Assembly: GCA_018136815.1 (NCBI GenBank) | Contig: CM030932.1 | Coordinates: 3,336,614-3,400,613, forward strand | DNA: 64,000 nucleotides | From: Isochrysis galbana | Taxonomy: Eukaryota > Haptophyta > Isochrysidales > Isochrysidaceae | Direction of reading: 5' to 3' | Shown: piece by piece, positions 31,091-39,414 of the stretch | Layout of the letters: the number at the start of each line of letters is the position of its first letter | How positions within the stretch are numbered: position 1 is the first letter of the stretch | Notes under the pieces: generated by a model | The model's database searches: none | What the model saw: only the letters and a program-made list of their open reading frames with translations | Told to the model about the DNA's origin: nothing | Made by a program: the position numbers and the translations under genes

Positions 31091-31467
31091 TGAGACTTTC
31101 GCGTGGATCTGGCCAAGGAACGCTACCCGTCGATGTGGGCACTCATCGAGTCATACATGGGCCGTTGGTGCAAGGCAAAGCTCATGCTCGTCGGCGACTA
31201 CTCCGACGAGTACGACAGGATCCCAAAGACCAAGTACATTGGAGACGAGGCCGCCGTCGCATACCTCTGCATGGAATACATCACGGCGGTCGCGTACGCT
31301 GAAACGAATCCCATGGTGCAAGTGCACCGAGCAGCTGGCAAACTCTACATGGAGAACAAGAAGGCCGTCCTCGCACGCGTCACGGACCTCGCCACCCAAG
31401 ATCAGCCAAGCGACACCGTCGCCTGCCAGCAGAACGACATCGACAATAGGATCGAGGAAGAGGGATG

Positions 31468-31485
31468 TGAGAAAAAGACGAAGAA
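31468..31485. repeat. Target-site duplication of LINE-A (left)
   Basis: TGAGAAAAAGACGAAGAA, identical to 34975-34992. Confidence 0.85.
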
Positions 31486-31807
31486 AAAAAAACTTCTTAA
31501 TAGTCTCGCCGCGCGCGCGACCCTGCACAGTATCTACGCAGCCACGCCCGCTTCCCTTCCCTCCCCCTCCACCTGCCTTGCGGCTCGTCCCCTCGTGCTC
31601 TACCTAGGGGCTGGGTGTAGTGGGTTTTTAGCGGCAGACGGTGTGTACCGATTCTCGACGGCCTGGTTCTCACCTTCCTCCTGTGCCATCGGGCTACCGG
31701 CTGATGTGTGTTTGTTTTTTGTGCTGGGCGTCAGGCAACTGTGGTCATTATGACTAAGGTCTGTCGTCGGTTGGTCGGCTCGCGACTAGCGGCTAGGGGT
31801 CGCTTGG

Positions 31808-32697
31808 TTAGGCAAGACGCTCTGCTATGTTGAGGGCTTTCGCTACCAGTGATAGATTCGTGTTCATTACCAAGGCGCCTTTGTTGTTAGTTGAAAAGAC
31901 GGGGGCGCTGAGGTCGTGTGGAGATTTGATTTTCGGCTTCCTTCCTTGGGTGGCCTTGCGCGTGCGTGCGGTTGAGAAATCGTTCGGAGGTTCACGACCT
32001 CTGACGAGGACCGTGAACCTGCTTAGAACTCTCTCGATAACCGGCACGTGGTGGAAGGTGTGATTTTCAAATTCCACCTTGTAGAAGTCACCAATGATGT
32101 ATCTCCATGCTATTAGGTAGAGGGCTTTGAGGCTGTCCGGCGTCGGGGAGTTCGGGTACGCAAATAGTCTGTCTTTGAGTTTTTGAGTCGTCGATCTGTC
32201 TTTCGCCGGGGTGTATCCCGCTATAGCTTCTATGGTTTGAAATATCGGGAGCGTGGACGGGCACCTAGCTAGGTGCGTCGAGTTCTCTCTGTGTTTCCCG
32301 CAGAGCCTACACTTTGTGGTGACCGCCGCTGTGAAACGGTTGCGCGTACCCAGCCTCCTATGTGTAACGTGTTTAAAATGTAGGTGTTTGTCTGTGTGTT
32401 TTAACAGGGGGTGAGTGTAGAGTTTCGCCACGTGCTTCCACTCGTCGTGTGTCAGGCCAATCTTGCGGGCCCACGCTTCCCGCGCTGGCTGAGGTTTGCT
32501 GCCGGAGCCGTCTCCCTTTAGCTCTCGTGTTATATCCGATACGGTGATTTGGTCTAGTTGCGTCTTTTCGCTAAGCGTGTACTCGTCCGCGAGAGGGAAT
32601 TCGAGGTGTTTCGGGCCTTTTAGCCCATTCTCCCATTTGGCGGGAGCGTAGTAGTGCCTTTCTTCGCCCGTCTTGTAGGCCGGAGTTTTTCATCAAG
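31808..32697 (-). CDS. LINE-A ORF2 C-terminal remnant with zinc knuckle
   Basis: An open stretch on the minus strand from about 32697 to a stop at 31808. It begins ERHYYAPAKWENGLKGPKH and EFPLADEYTLSEKTQLDQI, and later has CRLCGKHRENSTHLARC, a C-x2-C-x7-H-x4-C knuckle typical of the end of LINE ORF2 proteins. It ends ..SLVAKALNIAERLA, shared with the dead copy at 12594. Polymerase motifs are absent: endonuclease sequence is joined almost directly to this segment, so the intervening polymerase was deleted. No start codon of its own is evident. Confidence 0.7.
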
Positions 32698-32885
32698 GTT
32701 CTCCACTTGTCTCCGTGTACATTGGCATAGGGTGCTAGCCCCGTGCCTGCCGTGTCGGTCGCTACGTTTTCTACACAGTTGAAATCGCCTCCCATTAGGG
32801 TCGGTATAGTGATGCTTTGCGCTACGTGTTGCTCCTGACATAGTTTTTCTATCTGGGCGCCCCTCGGCCCTGGGCTAGCACTTAG

Positions 32886-34952
32886 TTACACGGAAAAGAT
32901 ACGGTACATTTTTTCGTCTATCTCGACGTCTACTTTTATGCATCTTCCTTTTATGATTTCCACCGCGGAATCTACTCTAGGGGTTACCCTGGCGCACGCT
33001 TCGCGAATCGCAATCGCGACTCCGCTTGCAGGGTCCGCTAGCTCTCCCGGCGAGGCAAACCAGTGCCAGCCAAGGAGGTTCGCCGTTCTATGCGAACGGT
33101 GATGTGAGCCATCTTCGTATGCGTGCAGCTCTTGGAGAAGGAGTATGTCTACGCCCGCCTTACGCGCTTGTGAGAGCACCGCGGCAAGTTTGCCGCCTTT
33201 GGTGCCATTGACGTTGTATGTCGCGACTCTGACCGGTCCCTCACCTGGGTAACCGAGGGTGGCGTCAAAGGTGAGTCTGGGGTGCGGCGGCTGGGCCGCG
33301 TCGCGGGCTAACGCGTATAGTTTGGCTAGTAGGGCCGCCGCGCACTCTGGATGGAGGAACAGGCACGTCGGGCCGTTAAGACAGACTCCCGCGATCTTCT
33401 TATGAGGATGGAGGTGGCAGCGAATAGTGCACTTGTTGTCGATCCATGCTCCGGGAATTTCGTGCGAAAGGTTGCAGCGTACCCCGCGCTTGTTGCGCAA
33501 GCAAAGGCCTTGCGTGAAGCGGGCGCACGGTTTGGGGGGGGCCTTGCCGAGCGCCTCGTGGGCCGATTTGGGGCGAGGAGCGAGCTTGCGCGACTCGTTG
33601 CGCTCCCTGCGCTTGGCGGCTTCTGCGTCGCACTCGCAGATGCGGTGTATCGGGGAGAGGCCTAGGGCTACCTCAGGGCGCCAGCCCTTGCACCCTTTGG
33701 AGCTTCCGTGTATCATGAGTTTGTGAGGCGATTGGATGTTGGGGGGCATCGCGATCGGTTTGCACGCCCGGACGGCGTAGTTGACCGGCACCGTTTTGTT
33801 GTCGATGTTGAGTACGATCTTGCGCGGGAAGTTGCCCGATAGGAAGGTTCCTTGCGCTGCGGAGACATAGAGGTGCCAGCGGGTAGAGTGGGCGACTTTC
33901 GACACAAAGGTGCCGGACTCACCCTCGAGCTTCATGCGTTCGCGGTTTCCCTTCAAGAAGGTGAGGCCTTGTGCTTCGACCGCTTTGACGAGCGAGCTTA
34001 GAGTGATTTTCGATGCTTGCGCGAGGCCGTCCGCCTCGACAACGACGTGGGCCGCGACGTCTTGGAGCGCCTCGTAGAGGGCCTTGCGCGAGGAGGTGCC
34101 CTTCTTGTTGAGTTTCTCTTCAATGGAGTCCACATTGATGCGTACGGGGATGTCTTGGCCTAGGGCGCGAATGATGGTGTGGTCGCCGTATTTGGCCTTG
34201 AATTGTTGCGCGCAATCTTCGTTGACCGCTATGTGCCACGGGCCCCTCGCCGAGCGGGCCCAGAAGTCTGGCTCGGGGTCGACTCCCTCGAGCTCTAGAA
34301 GAAGTTCGACGATGGCGGCGTACACCGTCGTGTCCTGGATTATGATGTCTCCGGCTTGGTGGAATGAGAGTTCGAAGGCGGAGTCTGAGTCTGCCATGTT
34401 GTTGTCGTCTTCAGAGTCTTGATCCTGTGCCGTGTGGTGTGGGGCGTCCGTGCTCAGTGTCGTGCGGGTGAGGGCTGTGGGTGGTGTCACTTTGCTCTGG
34501 TCCTCCTCAGGGGGGTTGTATGCTCGTGCCTCATGTGTGCGGCGTGCTGTGTATGAGGGGGTTTCTCTGGAGAGTTTGTACGTTGTGATGAGGTGGATGT
34601 GGTGCCCATAGGGGCCACCCGGCCTCGGGCCGCGCTGCCGGAGCAGCGCGGCCCTTGCCAGGGCGAGAGGGGCCTCTGCCATAAGGCATGCCCAATGGAA
34701 GGGTGGCTGCATGGGCCTGGCATTGGTGGGGTGTTGCCAGCAGCCTGCTGCCCCCCATGGGGGAGACCAGCATGGCTGCCATAGGTGGTGTGGCCGGGGC
34801 CACGGGCCGTGTGGCGCGACCGGAGTCGCACGCACCTGCTCGGCCTCGGTGGGCGGACGCGGCCGCTTCGATAGCGGCTGCTCCATGGGCACTGGTGGGG
34901 CGCCCTCGGCGGGGGGCCCGAAGGAGAGGGGAGTCGCGGCGGCGCGCTCCAT
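32886..34952 (-). CDS. LINE-A ORF1-endonuclease fusion protein
   Basis: 688 residues from the ATG at 34952, five bases after the 5' hairpin. Residues 1-~150 are Pro/Ala-rich (MERAAATPLSFGPPAEG). A folded middle resembles LINE-B ORF1. A CCCH-like Cys/His block spans about 470-535 (PCARFTQGLCLRNKRG, CNLSHEIPGAW, GVCLNGPTCLFLHPE). With no stop it continues into an APE-type endonuclease start (VRVATYNVNGTKGG, LLLQELHAYEDG, about 572 onward) and stops at 32886 after YRIFSV, where the frame is broken. In LINE-B the same two parts are separate overlapping ORFs. The ORF1 part would bind RNA and the endonuclease is incomplete. Confidence 0.8.
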   Translation of the reverse strand: MERAAATPLSFGPPAEGAPPVPMEQPLSKRPRPPTEAEQVRATPVAPHGPWPRPHHLWQPCWSPPWGAAGCWQHPTNARPMQPPFHWACLMAEAPLALARAALLRQRGPRPGGPYGHHIHLITTYKLSRETPSYTARRTHEARAYNPPEEDQSKVTPPTALTRTTLSTDAPHHTAQDQDSEDDNNMADSDSAFELSFHQAGDIIIQDTTVYAAIVELLLELEGVDPEPDFWARSARGPWHIAVNEDCAQQFKAKYGDHTIIRALGQDIPVRINVDSIEEKLNKKGTSSRKALYEALQDVAAHVVVEADGLAQASKITLSSLVKAVEAQGLTFLKGNRERMKLEGESGTFVSKVAHSTRWHLYVSAAQGTFLSGNFPRKIVLNIDNKTVPVNYAVRACKPIAMPPNIQSPHKLMIHGSSKGCKGWRPEVALGLSPIHRICECDAEAAKRRERNESRKLAPRPKSAHEALGKAPPKPCARFTQGLCLRNKRGVRCNLSHEIPGAWIDNKCTIRCHLHPHKKIAGVCLNGPTCLFLHPECAAALLAKLYALARDAAQPPHPRLTFDATLGYPGEGPVRVATYNVNGTKGGKLAAVLSQARKAGVDILLLQELHAYEDGSHHRSHRTANLLGWHWFASPGELADPASGVAIAIREACARVTPRVDSAVEIIKGRCIKVDVEIDEKMYRIFSV

Positions 34953-34957
34953 CGCGT

Positions 34958-34973
34958 CTAAGTATAAACTTAG
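34958..34973 (-). promoter_or_regulatory. 5'-terminal hairpin of LINE-A
   Basis: CTAAGT-TTAT-ACTTAG on the element strand: a 6-bp stem with a 4-nt loop, five bases before the ATG at 34952 and one base inside the target-site duplication. Confidence 0.7.
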
Positions 34974-34974
34974 T

Positions 34975-34992
34975 TGAGAAAAAGACGAAGAA
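34975..34992. repeat. Target-site duplication of LINE-A (right)
   Basis: TGAGAAAAAGACGAAGAA, identical to 31468-31485. Confidence 0.85.
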
Positions 34993-35014
34993 GATGAAAA
35001 CTCAGCCCGCGTAG

Positions 35015-35117
35015 CTGGGGGTGTTGAGAGGGGGGGGAGCGTGATTAGCTTTGTACTCATCTTCCTCATAATATTTTTATTGTGGCTACCTAAAAAGAAA
35101 ACAAGCACATATGGATG
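35015..35117 (+). other. Short hydrophobic open frame, no ATG
   Basis: One frame reads through 34983-35117 with an acidic start and a strong TM stretch (VISFVLIFLIIFLLWLP) followed by KKK and a stop. It overlaps the end of the split ORF in another frame. It may be the membrane anchor of an alternatively spliced or shifted product; the evidence is weak. Confidence 0.3.
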
Positions 35118-35481
35118 ACAAAAAATCACTTGGCCCTCTTTTGACGGAACGCGACTTCGGTGCTTCTTCCCGGAGAGTCGAGAGTCGCCCGACGTAGGTC
35201 GGTAGGTCGGTCCGCCTCAATGGGGTTTCCCTCATTGTGGCGAGCTTGTGCTTGTGGGGAGTTATAATGGGTAATGGTAATGGTAATGGGAGGCCGGGGG
35301 GTTGCGAGTTTGCGAGTTGCGAGGGGGGAGATTTGAAGGGGTGCATATGCGTATGTGTATGTGTCTAGTGACAACACACGTCAAGGCGTACGGGCAAGTG
35401 CGCTGAGGGTTGTCGTGATAGTACCGGGGTAGTGGGAGTAGTGGTACTAACGCTCAGTTGTTTTATTATTATTATTAGGTT
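35118..35481 (+). repeat. R1 repeat, 5'-truncated copy
   Basis: Matches 56600-56870 ('cttcttcccggagagtcg', 'ggtccgcctcaatggggtttccctcatt', 'gtgcgctgagggttgtcgtgatagtaccgggg', 'gggagtagtggtactaacgctcag') and ends in (ATT)n at 35464-35477. It lacks the 5' two thirds of R1. Confidence 0.8.
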
Positions 35482-35541
35482 CCCCATACCGCCCGCACTT
35501 CTACCGGGCGCCTTAAAATTATACTTGCGAGGGCCTCTAGA

Positions 35542-35580
35542 CTAGAGCTCTAGCTCTACTCTACTCTACTAGAGCTCTAG
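35542..35580. promoter_or_regulatory. Twin 12-bp palindromes before the RPELNG-repeat gene
   Basis: CTAGAGCTCTAG at 35542-35553 and again at 35569-35580, separated by (tctac)n, about 100 bases before the start at 35684. A dimeric factor could bind; this is inferred. Confidence 0.4.
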
Positions 35581-35683
35581 AGAGAGTACGGTGGCAGCAC
35601 CCATTTCTCTATTTCTCTGTCTCCATGTCTTTCTCACTCTGTCAACTCGCTCACTGGTTTCCCGCTCTCTCGCCGCTTGGTGG

Positions 35684-36124
35684 ATGGGAGACCTTGTCGG
35701 CCACCGCGTGACTTTGCGCGGCCTTGCCTCACGGCCGGAACTGAATGGAATCTGTGGGCTTGCCGAATCATACGACGACGACAAGTGCCGCGTGGTCGTT
35801 CATCTTGAGGGCGGCGTCTGGGGCAAGCGTGCAGACGGCTCGTGGGCACAGAGCGCTGGCGGTGGGAAGCTCTCCCTTAAGCCGGACAATCTGGCTAAGG
35901 ACACCAGTCTCGTGGGCTCCCGCGTGAAAATAGACAGACTGGAAGGCCGCACAGATCTCAACGGCACGTTTGGATGGGCACGGTCATTCGATGTTGGCAA
36001 AGGGCGATATCAGGTGGAGCTGCAGGGGAGCGGAGGGGCAATGATTGCCCTCAAACCAGACAGCCTCACGCGTGCAGAGGGGCTCAGCAAAACAGATTGG
36101 ATGAGAGCGCTGGGGGATGAGTAG
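35684..36124 (+). CDS. Two-repeat GLxxRPELNG (SH3-like) protein
   Basis: 146 residues from the ATG at 35684 (MGDLVGHRVTLRGL). The frame stays open upstream, so a longer N terminus with a signal-like segment (LFLCLHVFLTLS) is possible. There are two copies of one unit: VTLRGLASRPELNGICGLAE-(12)-RVVVHLEGG-(..)-LSLKPDNL and VKIDRLEGRTDLNGTFGWAR-(..)-RYQVELQG-(..)-IALKPDSL. Each unit looks like a small beta-barrel of the type common in many-copy algal proteins, often next to ankyrin or MYND domains. Presumably a protein-binding module; the function is unknown. Confidence 0.65.
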   Translation: MGDLVGHRVTLRGLASRPELNGICGLAESYDDDKCRVVVHLEGGVWGKRADGSWAQSAGGGKLSLKPDNLAKDTSLVGSRVKIDRLEGRTDLNGTFGWARSFDVGKGRYQVELQGSGGAMIALKPDSLTRAEGLSKTDWMRALGDE

Positions 36125-36445
36125 AAGTCGAAGGGTCAGGGTTACGGCACAGTTGTGCGAGATGCATATGTAATTCTGTGAGGGGGTTGCACTAGGTGTG
36201 CTAAATGTGATGGCAATTTACAAGTTACAAGGCCACACTTGTCGATGGCACGCGGTGTACCCCTCCATAGAATTCATGTGTCTTATGGTGTTGCAGGCAA
36301 AGCGTTTCCCAACAGTCTCATATCCTGTCAACAAAATGGGTGCCACGATGCGACGCCATGGCCTCATCCACATCCACATACCACATACCATACGCGCACG
36401 AAATAAAATGTGACGGAATGAGCACGGCGTTTATGAGGCTCACGG
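36125..36445. other. Intergenic, nothing supported
   Basis: No domain-like ORF. Composition shifts toward AT compared with the gene before it. Confidence 0.5.
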
Positions 36446-36459
36446 CTCACTTTGAATTC

Positions 36460-36920
36460 TTTTCGGTGGATCGCTTGAACATGATTTTTCACATGACAAA
36501 GATCAAGAACACTATGAGCACGATATGCTCCCGATCACGATCGCGGCCCCCGTGACCCGTGACGAATACTTTAGTTATTGCGGAGTGCGGAGTGTACTTT
36601 GTCGTTTTGTTTAGCCGTTGCTGAGTCCAGATTACACTCGATGTGCAATGAGCGCCCCGGGTGAGTCCACCCGATAGCCTGTAGGTCGACGTCTTCCCAG
36701 CGCACATCTTGTGAGCTGATCATCGACGGGCCGTGGATGGTCGAGCTCACGAGCTCACGCCTTTCAAGCCGACCTCCGAGAAGATGATAAGATGGTCATT
36801 TTGCATCCCGCGCGCACAATCGCATGCTTGGGATCTTTTTTGTCCACGTCATACTTGCCGGGTGCGAAGCTGTGATTGTCGATGCGCCCGGCGGAGTTGC
36901 CCATGGTTTCTGTACAGTAC
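36460..36920 (-). pseudogene. Decayed inverted copy (B) of a two-gene unit
   Basis: The reverse complement of this stretch aligns with 38395-38842. ATG at 36903 begins MGNSAGRIDNHSF.., alike to copy A (38401). Small duplications of 5-8 bases ('atcttatcatcttctc', 'gagctcgtgagctcg') shift the frame. The start codon of the second gene is ACG instead of ATG, and its TM segment is broken. Copy B keeps Glu where copy A has a TAG stop, so each copy carries different damage. Confidence 0.65.
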
Positions 36921-37135
36921 AGAAAACATATTTTTTACATGGCGTCGTTACACGTCTTTAGTTTGTAGTTTGGCGCGGGCCGATGAGTTGGTGAAAATTG
37001 CATCCCATCTATAAATGAGAAAAGCTCACGGGTGGTCGCTTCAAGGTTCTTGATTTCATCCGCAGCGCCCTTCGTGCTAATGTGGGAAAAAGTCCTTCTG
37101 CTAAAAAGGCGGCGGACTTTTCGTATAGAATCTCT

Positions 37136-37151
37136 GGGGGAGACGCCTCCA
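37136..37151. repeat. Target-site duplication of R1 (left)
   Basis: GGGGGAGACGCCTCCA, identical to 38083-38098. Confidence 0.85.
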
Positions 37152-38082
37152 TAATAATAATAATCTATCTGAGCATTAGTACCACTACTCTCACTAGCCC
37201 GGTACTAACACGACAGCCCTCAGCGCACCTGCCCGTACACCTTGGCGCGTGCTGTTGTCACAGATACATACTCTTATGCACCCTTCCACATCTCCCCCCT
37301 CGCAGGCCCCCGGCTCCCTTCTAACTCCCCACAAGTTAAAATGAGCGAAAACCCATTGAGGCGGTCCGGTCGACGCCGGCCGACTCTCCGGGAAAAAGCA
37401 CCGGGGGGGGGGGAGGAACCTCTCGTCAAAAAAGGAGAACGGCCCTTACAGCTCGCGCCGCGAGCGGTCCTCGAAGAAATAAATGTCTGCGCCCCCCGAT
37501 ACCTGCCACAGGGACGTCTTGAGCCACTCCCTTCTTCTCGCCTCTCCTGTCGCCAGCCGCCCCCCTTCGCCCGTTTGCTAACGCAAACGGGGCTCGTTTC
37601 TCACCACACTCCATCGGGGGGGGTGCAAATCCCCCCCTCTCCCTCGTTCCATTCTCTTCCGCCCCGGTCCCTGCGGCGCGTCGCCATGCGGCGCGCCATG
37701 GCCTGCTCTCAGAGGTCCTTCAGGGGCGCCCAGAGGGCCAGCAAGGGCAGCTCAGGGGGCAGTGGAGGCTGGGGCTCAGCCCCTGGCCCCCCCTGCCTCT
37801 CCCTCGCTCGCCTCGCTGGCCTTGGGTGCCGCCCTGAGGCCCCTGTCTGCCTGGCGACCAGGGATGGGGGGGGGAGTCAGTACGAGAGCAGGCCCATGCG
37901 GGCCTGGGAGTGCGGCTCGCGGCCCGCGCCCACTAGGGGTCTGGGCTGTATTGATGAGTGCCCTGCCCCTGCCAGAGGGCAGGGGCTGGGGTTGAATGTA
38001 CGGGCCCACCCCGGGGGGTGTCCGCAATGGAGAGAGGGGGGCGCGAGGCCCCCATTGACCCCCACTTATAAAAAGTAGGTTT
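37152..38082 (-). mobile_element. R1 element, complete, with 16-bp TSD
   Basis: 931 bp between two copies of GGGGGAGACGCCTCCA (37136-37151 and 38083-38098). On the minus strand the 5' end is a small hairpin (ACTT-TTTAT-AAGT, 38076-38064) followed by an ATG at 38055. The 3' end is an (ATT)n tail at 37165-37152. On the plus strand a frame starting MSENPLRRSGRRRPTLREKA (37341) is also conserved in the copy at 56110-56870. There is no polymerase, so it must be mobilised in trans, probably by the LINEs. Confidence 0.85.
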
Positions 38083-38098
38083 GGGGGAGACGCCTCCA
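38083..38098. repeat. Target-site duplication of R1 (right)
   Basis: GGGGGAGACGCCTCCA, identical to 37136-37151. Confidence 0.85.
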
Positions 38099-38400
38099 AA
38101 ACAAGCTCGTCTCGCATTTCTATCATTGATGCCGCGTTCTTGCTCATACTCATCCCTTTGCATTTGTCGAAGAAAATGTGGGCGGGTCACACGTGCCGCT
38201 CACGCCCGGGCCATGACCAAGAACGAGTTTGTCGGCATCCACCCTCATACGAAAAAGGCAGAAATTCTTTCCTGGCTAGAGGTCGTGCGTGCTCACCGCT
38301 GTGGTATGCTCGCGTCTTCAACTCCACGTTCGTTATGCCGACGGAAGTATAACACGTGGAACCGGAACGATCAAAATCGCGTGTCTATCGTACGAGAGAA

Positions 38401-38661
38401 ATGGGAAACTCCGCTGGGCGCATCGACAATCACGGCTTCGGAACCGGCAAGTATGACGTGGACAAACAAGATCCCAAGCATGCACATGTGATCGCCGGAT
38501 GCAAAATGACCATCTTCTCCTAGGCCGGCTTGAAAGGCGAAAGCGCTACCATCAACGGCCCGTCGATGATCAGCTCAGAAGACGTGCGATGGGAAGACGT
38601 CGACCTACAGGCTATCGGGTGGACTTACCCGGTGCGCTCCTTGCACATCGATCGAGTGTGA
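38401..38661 (+). pseudogene. Small gene, copy A, with an in-frame TAG
   Basis: ATG 38401 (MGNSAGRIDNHGFGTGKYDV...CKMTIFS), TAG at 38521-38523, then the same frame continues (GLKGES..INGPSMISSEDV..DLQAIGW) to TGA at 38659-38661: 86 codons including the internal stop. Copy B has GAG at that place. The CKMTIFS..GLKG pattern is loosely like one beta/gamma-crystallin motif, but the match is short. Function is unknown. Either a pseudogene or a protein made by readthrough. Confidence 0.45.
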
Positions 38662-38674
38662 CCCGGACTCAGCA

Positions 38675-38842
38675 ATGGCTAAACAAAAAGACAAATTACA
38701 AGCTGCAATAACGAAAGTATTTGCCACGGGGGTCGCAATCGTGGTCGGAGGCATTGTGATCGTAGTGTGTGTAATCCTTCTCGTGTGGAAACTCCTGTCC
38801 ATGTCCAAGCGACCCACCGAAAAGAACTCCATCCACGTCTGA
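38675..38842 (+). CDS. 55-aa single-TM protein, copy A
   Basis: Starts MAKQKDKLQAAITKVF, followed by one strongly hydrophobic helix (VAIVVGGIVIVVCVILLVW, about residues 20-38), then a short basic tail (KLLSMSKRPTEKN). It begins 13 bases after the stop of the 38401 frame, like genes in a compact viral or polycistronic layout. A decayed copy lies at 36690-36460 in opposite orientation. No family is recognised. Tiny membrane proteins like this are frequent in small DNA viruses; the link is inferred only. Confidence 0.5.
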   Translation: MAKQKDKLQAAITKVFATGVAIVVGGIVIVVCVILLVWKLLSMSKRPTEKNSIHV

Positions 38843-39160
38843 AGGCGGAAGCAAGGCGGAGGATGAAATAAGGTGAAGGGGGGATAGGCGTGTCGCCTCG
38901 TGATCCTGTACTTTTGTACTTTAATGAGGGGGTCGAACTTATACCGTCCACATGGGGGTAGTTGCCAAAAAAACAACCAAACCTGAGGTTGCACCCTCTT
39001 ACACTACCTTGGGTCTGGTTCGGAGTGTGTGCGGCTCGAGCAGGTCTGGTGTTGTTTTGTGTTTTAATTTTGAGATTCCATTGGGGTGTGTTCGGGGCTC
39101 CGGTTGCCTTTTATTAAATGGACAAGTATTAATCATTTTTCGATTGGTATTATTATAAAC
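38843..39160. other. Intergenic, nothing supported
   Basis: AT-richer than average. 'cattggggtgtgttcgg' and T-rich pieces; no ORF with recognisable content. Confidence 0.5.
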
Positions 39161-39161
39161 G

Positions 39162-39222
39162 GACTATGGACATCTGATGGCTCAACTTGAGTCTGTCCCA
39201 TATTCGACGGAACGTGACCTTT
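39162..39222 (+). repeat. R3 repeat, copy 3
   Basis: 'ctatggacatctgatggctcaa...ctgtcccatattcgacggaacg' matches 26254-26316; one arm of the dyad has a substitution. Confidence 0.65.
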
Positions 39223-39414
39223 TCACGTAGGGACAAGGATACACAAAGGCCTCGCGCGAGCGCGCACACATAACACGTGGAACAACATGCGCAGTGATTG
39301 GGCCGAGCGCGCTGGCAGTAGCATCTCCTCGCATAACAGTAGTAATTGCGTGCACGGAGTACGGGAATGGATTTACTTTGGTGGCACGTGAAGCGCATTG
39401 AACTCCTCTGTCGT

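Larger units (their letters stand above)
31486..34974 (-). mobile_element. LINE-A retrotransposon, full ends, RT deleted
   Basis: Bounded by the exact 18-bp duplication TGAGAAAAAGACGAAGAA (31468-31485 and 34975-34992). On the minus strand: 5' hairpin at 34973-34958, ORF1 fused to endonuclease (34952-32886), a frameshifted endonuclease remnant (32841-32571), then the region downstream of the reverse transcriptase (32697-31808) with a CCHC-like knuckle, a 3' UTR, and a terminal T run at 31493-31486. The whole RT domain is missing, so this copy is non-autonomous. Confidence 0.85.
31091..35014 (+). pseudogene. Unrecognised ORF split by a LINE-A insertion
   Basis: Left part 31091-31485 is open (in-frame ATG at 31133, MWALIESYMGRW...; then DYSDEYDRIPKTKYIGDEAA, AYLCMEYITAVAYAETNP). 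The right part resumes after the LINE at 34993 and stops at 35012-35014. Removing the LINE and one copy of the 18-bp duplication (31468-31485 = 34975-34992) rejoins the codons in frame, giving a short Lys-rich end. This shows that the frame was coding or at least open when the LINE landed. About 130 residues are visible. I do not recognise the family. The lower GC fits the odd small-gene cluster at 36.4-38.9 kb. The true 5' start may lie in an upstream exon. Confidence 0.55.
37009..38153 (-). pseudogene. 65-residue ORF split by an R1 insertion
   Basis: The minus strand starts at ATG 38153 (MSMSKNAASMIEMRDELV) and runs to the duplication at 38098-38083. It continues on the other side of R1, after 37136, through EILYEKSAAFLAEGLF to a TAG at 37011-37009. 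Taking out R1 plus one 16-bp repeat leaves 198 bases, 66 codons, in one frame. The protein is unrecognised. The opposite strand is also open across the same junction, so the coding strand is a judgement, favoured here by an ATG start and a clean stop. Confidence 0.5.

Noticed and set aside
35145-35160. 'tgacggaacg' as a fourth R3 copy
   Set aside because: It is part of the R1 sequence at this site; the rest of R3 is absent.
36460-38842. Terminal inverted repeats of a DNA transposon
   Set aside because: Arms contain decayed genes with different 5' flanks and no TSD was found outside them; an inverted gene duplication or viral arms fit equally.
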